Origin: DATMYQ01 sp035560935
GTDB lineage: Bacteria; Bacillota; Negativicutes; Sporomusales; Sporomusaceae
NCBI GenBank assembly: GCA_035560935.1
Contig: DATMYQ010000157.1
Coordinates: 1-8,434, forward strand
Reading direction: 5' to 3'
Length of the DNA: 8,434 nucleotides
Numbering within the stretch: position 1 is the first letter of the stretch; each line of letters begins with the position of its first letter. Position numbers and translations under genes: made by a program. The notes under the pieces were generated by a model that searched no databases, was not told the DNA's origin, and was given only the letters and a program-made list of their open reading frames with translations. This document shows positions 1 to 5,741 of the stretch, in pieces.

Positions 1-835
1 CCGCCAGGCCTTCTTCCCTCAGCTCCGCAGCAAGCCGCTGGGCCAGCTGCTGCAATTTTTTCCGGGTCAGCCATTGCCGGTGAAACAAAGCTTCCGGGCG
101 GCTGTGAACGCCGTTGTCCGGTTCATCCAGACAAAGGGTGACCGTGACCTCCGCCGCCGTATGTAAGAGCGCTTCCAGCCCCCGGTATTCCTGCGGGGTG
201 AACCAGGTAAACCCGTCCACCCAGATGCGGGCCCCGGCGGTCAGCGCCGCCTGTGGCACTTTCTCCGCCAGCAGTTGCAGATAATCTTCCGGATCCAGAT
301 ACCGGTCCTGCAAAAACAGCTCATATTCCCGGTATAGCAGCGCCAAATCCTTCACTTTGCCGCCCAGCCCGGCCTCCTGACCTGCCCCTAATGCAGACAC
401 CGCGGCTTCCAGGTCTTCGGGCCGGATACCGTACGCCTTAAATTCATTGATCAATCCGGCCAGCGTATCGGCGAAATGCCGTTCGCCCGCTGCCCGCTTC
501 AGCAAGGACAACTGATCCTGCTGACGCAGCAGCAGGCGCCGCAGCGCCAGTCGCTTTCCCAGCTCGCTGAGACGGGGACGTCCGGCGCCGCCGGTCTCCG
601 TCAGAACCCGGTAGGCCAGACGACGAAAGCCCAGCACGTAGGCCCGGATAAAGCCACCGCCCGGACTGGCGGCGGCCAGCGCCCGTTCCACTTCAAACGT
701 GGCCTGTTCCGGCACAATCATAATCAGCGGCGGCCCCACCGGCGCCGCCTGCAATTCCGCCAATATTTCATCCAGGCAACGCCGGGTCTTGCCCGCGCCG
801 GCCCGGCCCCACATCAGCCGTAAATTTGCAGCCAT
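1..835 (-). CDS. addB: AddB, helicase/nuclease subunit of AddAB (N-terminal 278 residues, runs off the window)
   Basis: AddAB processes double-strand DNA ends for homologous recombination, doing the job of RecBCD in many Firmicutes; AddB carries a UvrD-like N-terminal domain and a C-terminal iron-sulfur nuclease domain. I translated the minus strand from the ATG at 833-835. The protein opens MAANLRLMWGRAGAGKTR, a Walker A motif at about residues 10-17. It continues with VPEQATFE (about residue 41), a VLGFRRLAYRVL block (about 70-80) and WVDGFTWFTPQEYR (about 210-225), all hallmarks of the AddB N-terminus. An ideal Shine-Dalgarno sequence (GAAGGAGGG, complement of 842-850) lies 6 nt before the ATG and fixes the start. 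The full protein should be about 1,100-1,200 residues, so the nuclease domain and its cysteines lie outside. It is the third gene of an operon with two ybjN-like genes, 20 nt after the second; addA would be expected next. The family call is firm; the Walker A lysine is intact. Confidence 0.93.
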   Translation of the reverse strand, partial: MAANLRLMWGRAGAGKTRRCLDEILAELQAAPVGPPLIMIVPEQATFEVERALAAASPGGGFIRAYVLGFRRLAYRVLTETGGAGRPRLSELGKRLALRRLLLRQQDQLSLLKRAAGERHFADTLAGLINEFKAYGIRPEDLEAAVSALGAGQEAGLGGKVKDLALLYREYELFLQDRYLDPEDYLQLLAEKVPQAALTAGARIWVDGFTWFTPQEYRGLEALLHTAAEVTVTLCLDEPDNGVHSRPEALFHRQWLTRKKLQQLAQRLAAELREEGLA

Positions 836-855
836 TGCGTTCCCTCCTTCGCGGC

Positions 856-1335
856 CTAATGATCCTGACAAGCCAGACTGCTTTCCAGTTTTTCCAACAC
901 CAGATCCGGCTGGCCGCCGGCAAACAGCACCTCAACGATGGCCGGCAGGTACCGGTCCATGGTCAGCCCGTTGACATACACCAGATTTTCCGCCATAGCC
1001 GCCGTCAGTGAGCTGCCGCTCAAATCCACCCCGGTGCGGTAGCTGATGACACCGGTTTCATAGTCCAGGTCGAAATTACCCAGGGGCCGGTCAAAATTAA
1101 TCCGGGTTATCAGCTCCGTCAGTGCCGCCATTTGCTCCGGCTCCACCACCACATCCAGTATCGAATAAACCGCCAAAACGCTCTCGTTCTCCCGAACTTC
1201 GGCCAACAGCCGCCATTCACCGCTATTACCTCTGAACCGGGTTTCCACTATGCTCCCGCCTGGCGCTTCTGTTTGTTGCACCGGCCACTGCGCCTCAGTC
1301 AAAAATGCCAGTACGATTTCCCGCATTGCCATCAT
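856..1335 (-). CDS. YbjN-domain protein, copy A (159 aa)
   Basis: This is a small soluble protein of the YbjN family (putative sensory transduction regulator domain), whose biochemical role is not settled; E. coli YbjN affects motility and stress phenotypes, and the fold resembles type III secretion chaperones. The family features seen are an N-terminal helix (VLAFLTEAQWPV), a central beta-rich part (WRLLAEVRENESVLAVYS) and a C-terminal block with LDYETGVISYRT followed by DLSGSSLTAAM (about residues 90-113). There is no signal peptide or membrane segment, so it should be cytoplasmic. The first of several closely spaced ATGs is chosen because the complement of 1342-1348 (GAAGGAG) lies 6 nt before it. 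It is clearly paralogous to the gene just upstream, and its stop lies 20 nt before addB, so the three are probably co-transcribed. The link to AddB suggests a shared process but does not prove one. Confidence 0.85.
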   Translation of the reverse strand: MMAMREIVLAFLTEAQWPVQQTEAPGGSIVETRFRGNSGEWRLLAEVRENESVLAVYSILDVVVEPEQMAALTELITRINFDRPLGNFDLDYETGVISYRTGVDLSGSSLTAAMAENLVYVNGLTMDRYLPAIVEVLFAGGQPDLVLEKLESSLACQDH

Positions 1336-1352
1336 TTTATTCTCCTTCCGGC

Positions 1353-1844
1353 CTAATTAGCCATCCCAAAAGATCCCGCCGCCTGCTCGTCCACCAGTTC
1401 GGACAACGCCTGCACCGGTTCCAGACCGCCGTACAGCAGCCCCATAATCGCCGGAAAATAGCAATCCATCACCTGGACATTCCGGTAAATCAGCGCCGAC
1501 ACCATCGCTGCCGTCAACGGCGTTCCGGAAAGATCCAGACTGGTGCGAAAACTTATTTCACCATCCGTGTAATCCAGACAAAAATGTCCCAGCAGCAGAC
1601 GGCTGTTGATCCGGTTCAGCAGTTCCGCCGCCAATGCCCGCCGATTCAGCGGAGCGAAGCATTCCAAAACAGAATTGAATATCAGCAATCCTTCCTGTTC
1701 CTGAATATCCGCCCGGCAAAGCCAACCACCATTGCAAGCCCGGACTCCCGTTTGCAGCCTGACCGAGTTCCCTTCTCCGTTGCTCCATACCGGCCAACCC
1801 TCCGCTGTCAAAAACGCGGTCACCGCTTCTGTAATATATCCCAT
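1353..1844 (-). CDS. YbjN-domain protein, copy B (163 aa), first gene of the ybjN-ybjN-addB operon
   Basis: This second YbjN-family protein is collinear with copy A over its whole length. Shared blocks are AFLT..xWPV near the N-terminus, the LxRIN / LGxF stretch, LDYTDGEISFRT, DLSGTPLTAAM and a C-terminal PAI..LL.GG motif. By eye the middle-to-C-terminal block is roughly half identical to copy A, while the N-terminal third has diverged. This copy has extra cysteines (for example in VRACNGGWLCRAD and VLECFAP) that copy A lacks. Start: ATG at 1842-1844 with an AAAGGTGA ribosome binding site a few bases upstream. It has no signal peptide and no membrane segment. It lies 17 nt upstream of copy A, so the pair looks like a tandem duplication that has been kept. 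The specific function is unknown. Confidence 0.83.
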   Translation of the reverse strand: MGYITEAVTAFLTAEGWPVWSNGEGNSVRLQTGVRACNGGWLCRADIQEQEGLLIFNSVLECFAPLNRRALAAELLNRINSRLLLGHFCLDYTDGEISFRTSLDLSGTPLTAAMVSALIYRNVQVMDCYFPAIMGLLYGGLEPVQALSELVDEQAAGSFGMAN

Positions 1845-2041
1845 ATCGACTCACCTTTCCGTCAATCTATTTTCGGGGCTCAAAATTTTCCTGCTACTAC
1901 CTTTTTATCTTACCACATCAATGGCAATTTTTCTTTACCCTTCCCCATTCGCCTTTTCGCTTATCTCCCTGCCTGCAGGATTTTGGCCACAATCCAAGAA
2001 TAGTTTTCTTAATAAACAAAAGAAACAGAGGAGGCCCTTTC
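1845..2041. promoter_or_regulatory. Divergent intergenic region between the ybjN operon and the OppA-like gene
   Basis: These 197 bases separate two divergently read genes, so both promoters should lie here. The region is markedly more AT-rich than the genes on either side. For the minus-strand operon the best candidate is an extended -10, TGGTAAGAT (complement of 1907-1915), without a good -35. For the plus-strand gene a TTGGCC at 1983-1988 could be a -35, but no well-spaced strong -10 follows; TAATAA at 2010-2015 is too far. The plus gene has a strong ribosome binding site, AGAGGAGG, shortly before its ATG at 2042. No clear operator was seen, apart from the short palindrome CCTGCAGG at 1972-1979. 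The promoter calls are tentative. Confidence 0.4.
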
Positions 2042-3649
2042 ATGCGGATTAAAAGATCCCTGTATCTAGCACTGTCTTTGCTGCTAATCATCCTGTTGTC
2101 CGGCTGCGGCGCTCCCGCCGCCAACGATAAGCGCGGCGAAAAACCGGTGCGTTACGCGCTGGGATCGGAGCCAGAAACGCTGGACCCCCGTAAAATGACC
2201 GGCTCGCCGGAAGGCCAGGTAGCCTACCAGCTGTTTGAAGGCCTGACCACGCAGACCCATCAGGGCACCATCGTCCCGGCCGCCGCCGAACGCTGGGAAA
2301 TATCCGCCGACGGCCTGACCTACCGATTCATCCTGCGCCCCGCCGCCAAATGGTCCAACGGCGATCCCGTGACCGCCCATGACTTTGAATTCGCCTGGAA
2401 ATCGGCCCTCAGCCCGGAACTGGGCAGCAAATACGCCGACCAGCTCTACTATCTCAAAAACGGTGAGGCCTACAATACCCGTAAAGCAACTGCCGATGAC
2501 GTGGGTGTAAAAGCCCTTGATGATCACACCCTGGAAGTCACGCTGCAGGAACCGACCGCCTATTTTTTGTCTCTGTGCGCTTTCTACACCTACTTCCCGG
2601 TTCATAAAAAAACCGTGACCGCGAATCCCGCCTGGGCCGCCGGTCCCGCCAGCCTGATCGGCAACGGACCGTTTAAACTTGTCAACTGGGTTCACAACGG
2701 CAAAATGGAATTTGTCAAAAACGAACACTACTGGGACATCGCCAGCGTGAAATCCAGCCGTCTGGAGTTCGCTATTTCCGACAGCGACACCACCCGCCTG
2801 ACCCTGTTTGAAAACAACCAGGTGGACATGGCGGAAGCGCCGCCGGTGGCCGAAATAATCCGCTTGCTCAAAGAAAAAAAGGCCATCATTCTTCCCTATA
2901 TCGGCACCTATTTCTACGATTTCAATGTCACCCGTCCCCCGTTCGATGACCCCAGGGTCCGCAAAGCCTTTACCCTGGCCATTGACCGGGAAATGATCGT
3001 CAAAAACGTTACCCGCGGCGGCCAGATTCCCGCCATGGCCTGGACTCCCCCCGGTCTGCCCGATGCCCGTCCCGGCGATGATTTTCGTAAAACGGGCGGT
3101 GATTTTTTCAAAAACAATGATATTGACACCGCCAAAAAACTACTGGCGGCGGCCGGCTTCCCGGACGGCAAAGGACTGCCGCCCATCACGCTGATCTACA
3201 ATACCAGCGAAGCCCATAAAGCCATCGCCGAAACCATTCAGGAAATGTGGAAAAAGAATCTCGGCGTCGAAATTAAACTGGCCAATCAGGAATGGAAAGT
3301 GTTCATCAATACCCGCCGGACAAAGGACTATCAGATTGCCCGCGACGGCTGGATCGGCGACTACGCGGACCCGATGACCTTCCTGGGTATGTTCACCATC
3401 GGCAACGGCAATAACAACAGCGGCTGGAAAAACGAAAAATACGACGCCCTGCTGAAAACAGCCAAAATCTCCCTGGATCCTGCGGTACGAATGCAGGCGC
3501 TGCACGATGCGGAAGCCTTGCTCCTGGAAGATATGCCTTTGCTGCCGATTTATTATTACACCCAGGTGCTGTTGATTAAGCCCAACTTAAAAGACGTGAT
3601 CCGCAACTCTTTGAGCGGACTGTATTTCAAAGAAGCTTACGTGGAGTAA
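2042..3649 (+). CDS. OppA-type peptide ABC transporter substrate-binding lipoprotein (535 aa)
   Basis: This is a periplasmic lipid-anchored binding protein of the family 5 (OppA/DppA/MppA) class, which captures oligopeptides and passes them to an ABC permease. The N-terminus has a basic start, a long hydrophobic stretch and the lipobox LSGC, with the lipidated cysteine at residue 22. The family signature lies at about residues 81-118 (AERWEISADGLTYRF, then WSNGDPVTAHDFEFAW). YALGSEPETLDPR at about 38-50 is the usual first strand of the mature protein. Later landmarks include IGNGPFKLV, DDPRVRKAFTLAIDR and WIGDYADPMTFLGMF, all in the expected order. The length is normal for OppA and no frameshift is seen. 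The start is supported by AGAGGAGG shortly upstream. No oppBCDF genes are adjacent and a strong terminator follows at once, so it is an orphan binding protein that must use a permease encoded elsewhere. Substrate specificity cannot be read from sequence alone. Confidence 0.93.
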   Translation: MRIKRSLYLALSLLLIILLSGCGAPAANDKRGEKPVRYALGSEPETLDPRKMTGSPEGQVAYQLFEGLTTQTHQGTIVPAAAERWEISADGLTYRFILRPAAKWSNGDPVTAHDFEFAWKSALSPELGSKYADQLYYLKNGEAYNTRKATADDVGVKALDDHTLEVTLQEPTAYFLSLCAFYTYFPVHKKTVTANPAWAAGPASLIGNGPFKLVNWVHNGKMEFVKNEHYWDIASVKSSRLEFAISDSDTTRLTLFENNQVDMAEAPPVAEIIRLLKEKKAIILPYIGTYFYDFNVTRPPFDDPRVRKAFTLAIDREMIVKNVTRGGQIPAMAWTPPGLPDARPGDDFRKTGGDFFKNNDIDTAKKLLAAAGFPDGKGLPPITLIYNTSEAHKAIAETIQEMWKKNLGVEIKLANQEWKVFINTRRTKDYQIARDGWIGDYADPMTFLGMFTIGNGNNNSGWKNEKYDALLKTAKISLDPAVRMQALHDAEALLLEDMPLLPIYYYTQVLLIKPNLKDVIRNSLSGLYFKEAYVE

Positions 3650-3663
3650 TCTCTCCGGCCATT

Positions 3664-3725
3664 AACAGAGAAAATCCGGGATCGGCAAGCCGCCCCCGGA
3701 TTTTCTCTGTTGGTAAGGTCTTTTT
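3664..3725. terminator. Bidirectional intrinsic terminator between convergent genes
   Basis: A perfect 17-bp inverted repeat, AACAGAGAAAATCCGGG (3664-3680) and its exact complement (3695-3711), encloses a 14-nt loop. The loop itself contains a small CGGC-AA-GCCG hairpin (3683-3692), so the stem can extend. A run of five T follows at 3721-3725 on the plus strand, about 9 nt past the stem. On the minus strand the A/T-rich half of the stem supplies only a weak U tract. It lies between the stop of the OppA-like gene (3649) and the stop of the porin gene (3724) and probably ends transcription from both sides. The T run is displaced from the stem, so the plus-strand efficiency is uncertain. Confidence 0.8.
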
Positions 3726-5190
3726 AATAAAAAAACTCAAACTTGGTCATATAGGTTTTGTCCAGATTGCTGGAGGCCAGATTGGTCAGATTGCGGTTTT
3801 TAATGCGGAAATCCTGGTATTCCAATGACATGATCGTATTTTTGCTCCATACCTTTTGGTAAGCTAAAAACAATACGTTCACGTTATCGCTCCCATGGGT
3901 AAAAATGTTATACGGCTGTGCGGGATTCGCCACCGCCATGGTGTCAAAACCGCCCGCGCCGTTAGGAATGGCCCCCGCATCGATACTGCGGTAGGAAATC
4001 ATCCAAGCATCACTGCCCACCTTGGACGGATTGACCAGATTGGCCGCGGAATAGAAGACCGGCGGCCCCTGGCTGTTGCTCAGCTGTACAGCCCAGCCCT
4101 TGGGACTGTCCGGAAGATCCTGGGCATTTTTCAGGCTGGTGCTGACATAGTCGGCCAGCAAAGTATACTTGCCCATTTTATAGATCAGGGATGCTGTCCA
4201 GCCCTGCGACTGGGTGAAACTGCCCACATTAGTGTTTAGCAGGCCCATGCCGTTGGCGGCGCTGGTTCCCGGTACGTCCGACCAATAATAACCGGTTTTC
4301 AATGTGAGATTTTTGGCCATATTAAACCGCATTTCCGCAGTGGTCAACTGATACGACTGACTGTCGGCAAAACGGTTATTCACATAATCGTAAGCGTTGG
4401 ATTTAATGTTACCGGTCCAGGCCCTGAAAGCGGTCCGGTCATTCAATTTGGTGTCAACCAAAACTCCGTCCACGCCCAACGCTTTGCTGATCAAGCCATT
4501 GGTGCTGGCGTCCAGCGGATGGCGCCCTACCCGCAGTGTATCCAGACCCAACTGATTTTTCAGCGTCACAGCTGCCATATCCAGCGACACGGTACTGCCG
4601 GAAGTGTTCTCCTGATTGCCGAATTTATTGCCGCCGGTAGTGCTCAGGCGACCAGCCCAGGAAGTGTTTTCGTTGATGGTACCCCAGAACTTGAACCGTT
4701 GCCGGAACTCAAAACTGTCCGCGCGGCCAAGTTTATTGCCATTGCTCTGCGCCGGACTGTCTCCCACCCAACGGATGCGTGTTTCGCCGCCCATCCCGGT
4801 ATTTGCTTTATTTTCCGCTTTGGCTTCTGTTTTAGTTTCTGCTTTGCTTTCCACTTTCGCCAGCCGGGCGCCCATGGAATTCAATTCAGATGCAAATTCA
4901 ACCGTCAGCGCATCCATCGTTTTCTGATTGTCGTCACCGGCCTTTTCGTACTGAATCAACGCTTTCTGAATCACAATCGCAAATTCATACCGGTTCATCG
5001 GCTTGTCACCGTGAAAGGTTTCCGCGCTATACCCGTCGACCAGCCCGGCCTTAACCAGTTTCATCACTGAAGCATACGCCCAGTGATCCGCCGGCACATT
5101 ATTGAAGGATGCAGACGACGCTGCATATGTGGCAACCGGCGTCATACCCAACAGGCATAACGTCAGTAAAAATCCCAACCACCGTTTCAC
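3724..5190 (-). CDS. SLH-domain outer-membrane porin, OmpM-like (488 aa)
   Basis: In Negativicutes such proteins form outer-membrane pores and hold the membrane to the wall by binding modified peptidoglycan through their SLH domain. Domains in order: a signal peptide (about 1-23, ending ATYA); one SLH domain (about 29-78, with FNNVPADHWAYASV, a GLVDGYSAETFHGDKPMNR core and the YEFA helix); a polar helical spacer (about 85-115); a low-complexity KAE/KTE stretch (about 116-129); then a barrel-like region to the end, rich in alternating aromatic/polar strands (TRIRWVGD, FEFRQRFKFWG, LTLKTGYYWSDV). The chain ends in the aromatic run KFEFFY, typical of outer-membrane beta signals. The start codon is GTG (complement of 5188-5190), supported by AAGGGGGAG 5 nt upstream. 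It converges on the OppA-like gene and is transcribed alone. The pore substrate is unknown. The class call is firm. Confidence 0.92.
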   Translation of the reverse strand: MKRWLGFLLTLCLLGMTPVATYAASSASFNNVPADHWAYASVMKLVKAGLVDGYSAETFHGDKPMNRYEFAIVIQKALIQYEKAGDDNQKTMDALTVEFASELNSMGARLAKVESKAETKTEAKAENKANTGMGGETRIRWVGDSPAQSNGNKLGRADSFEFRQRFKFWGTINENTSWAGRLSTTGGNKFGNQENTSGSTVSLDMAAVTLKNQLGLDTLRVGRHPLDASTNGLISKALGVDGVLVDTKLNDRTAFRAWTGNIKSNAYDYVNNRFADSQSYQLTTAEMRFNMAKNLTLKTGYYWSDVPGTSAANGMGLLNTNVGSFTQSQGWTASLIYKMGKYTLLADYVSTSLKNAQDLPDSPKGWAVQLSNSQGPPVFYSAANLVNPSKVGSDAWMISYRSIDAGAIPNGAGGFDTMAVANPAQPYNIFTHGSDNVNVLFLAYQKVWSKNTIMSLEYQDFRIKNRNLTNLASSNLDKTYMTKFEFFY

Positions 5191-5469
5191 CCAAGCTCCC
5201 CCTTTGTTTCTCTAATGTTACCCGTTTCTAAACCTGGGATTATCGCCCCGTTCCCCGAAAAATCCTCCTTTCCCATCATGACATAAAAATAGCGCAGTGA
5301 TATCGCCGGCCCCCCGTTCATTAAAGCAAAGCATATTCCGACAATTCACGTACGCATCGGTTATTATACCATATAACCTGCTCGCGCAGGAAACTGGTAT
5401 GAAAATATTATTCAGAACCAACCGTAACCGCAGCACTTACTTTAGGAATCAAAGTGATCCTGTTAGAAG
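5191..5469 (-). other. Upstream and leader region of the porin gene
   Basis: About 280 bases without a supported gene. A promoter with an extended -10 near 5363-5371 would give a transcript with a 5' leader of roughly 165 nt, long for a plain leader. Within it, a second purine-rich AAAGGAGG lies at about 5266-5273 (minus strand), with no start codon at a useful distance. Farther upstream, GGAATCA (5445-5451) and TGATCC (5455-5460) form a near-palindrome that could be a small hairpin or protein site. I recognised no known riboswitch or small RNA. Confidence 0.45.
5363..5390 (-). promoter_or_regulatory. Probable porin promoter (extended -10) with overlapping inverted repeat
   Basis: Reading the minus strand, TGGTATAAT (complement of 5363-5371) is a perfect TATAAT with the TGN extension. 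The -35 position holds only a weak TTCCTG about 18 nt upstream, as is common for extended -10 promoters. Just upstream of the -10, CCTGC-TCGC-GCAGG (5377-5390) is a 5-bp inverted repeat lying in the spacer/-35 zone, where a bound regulator would block or guide RNA polymerase. Initiation would be expected near 5356. Confidence 0.55.
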
Positions 5470-5694
5470 TCAATCAAAAAACTGCAATGCCTTCTGCAAT
5501 TTTTTCGCGTATGTTTGCTTTTCCTTTTCAATTCTTTCCTGTAATTCATTCTTCCAATAATAGGTTTTACCAAAACCCCATAAGCCACTAAGTAAAAGAG
5601 CATAATGCCCTTTGTACCAATAAATTCGTATGGGTATCTCCCCCTCTTCCTCTTTATTATGAGAATTTCTGCGCGAAGGAGGGCGACGGCGATC
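5470..5694 (-). pseudogene. ATG-less open frame with a Walker A-like motif, possible relic of a P-loop NTPase gene
   Basis: On the minus strand an open frame runs from just after a TAA (5695-5697) to a TGA (5470-5472) with no ATG, GTG or TTG that could plausibly start it. It contains YALLLSGLWGFGKTYYWKN (coded by about 5548-5604). GLWGFGKT (5563-5586) fits the Walker A pattern GxxxxGK[ST], and the hydrophobic strand before it plus the aromatic/Lys residues after it resemble P-loop NTPases of the KAP/STAND kind (YALLL.G.WG.GKT). A lysine/glutamate-rich helix follows, and the frame stops only about 35 residues after the motif, so no Walker B or later domain is present. I infer a broken remnant. 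The alternative is a small membrane-associated protein in which WGFGKT is coincidental, or a chance frame. It lies 47 nt after the stop of the MFS gene, on the same strand. Confidence 0.35.
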
Positions 5695-5741
5695 TTAATG
5701 TTGTTGTATAGAAAGGAATTTCTCATGCCCCTTAAGATTGT

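Noticed and set aside
476..823. Plus-strand frame of 115 codons opposite addB
   Set aside because: The minus strand here encodes clear AddB motifs, and the plus translation is low-complexity Q/R/P-rich.
1305..2003. Plus-strand open frame of 232 codons opposite the ybjN copy B gene
   Set aside because: It is antisense to a well-supported gene, has a low-complexity R/Q/H-rich translation typical of a shadow frame, and has no ribosome binding site.
2084..2728. Minus-strand frame of 214 codons opposite the OppA-like gene
   Set aside because: It is a G/F/V-rich shadow of a GC-rich gene with a full family signature on the plus strand.
4796..4862. Repeated GCTTT/GTTTC pattern read as a possible DNA repeat
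   Set aside because: It is the coding sequence of the Lys/Ala/Glu linker of the porin, explained by amino acid repetition.
4519..5070. Plus-strand frame of 183 codons opposite the porin gene
   Set aside because: It overlaps the SLH domain and the start of the barrel in antisense, and its Phe/Cys-rich run mirrors the KAE linker.
5218..5436. 72-codon minus-strand frame in the porin leader, as a possible leader peptide or small gene
   Set aside because: It has no ribosome binding site before its ATG, its predicted start lies upstream of the probable transcript start, and it shows no recognisable domain.
5463..5726. 87-codon minus-strand ATG frame after the MFS gene
   Set aside because: The only purine run (AAGGGG) is one base from the ATG, too close to act, and a different frame of the same stretch carries the more meaningful Walker A-like sequence.
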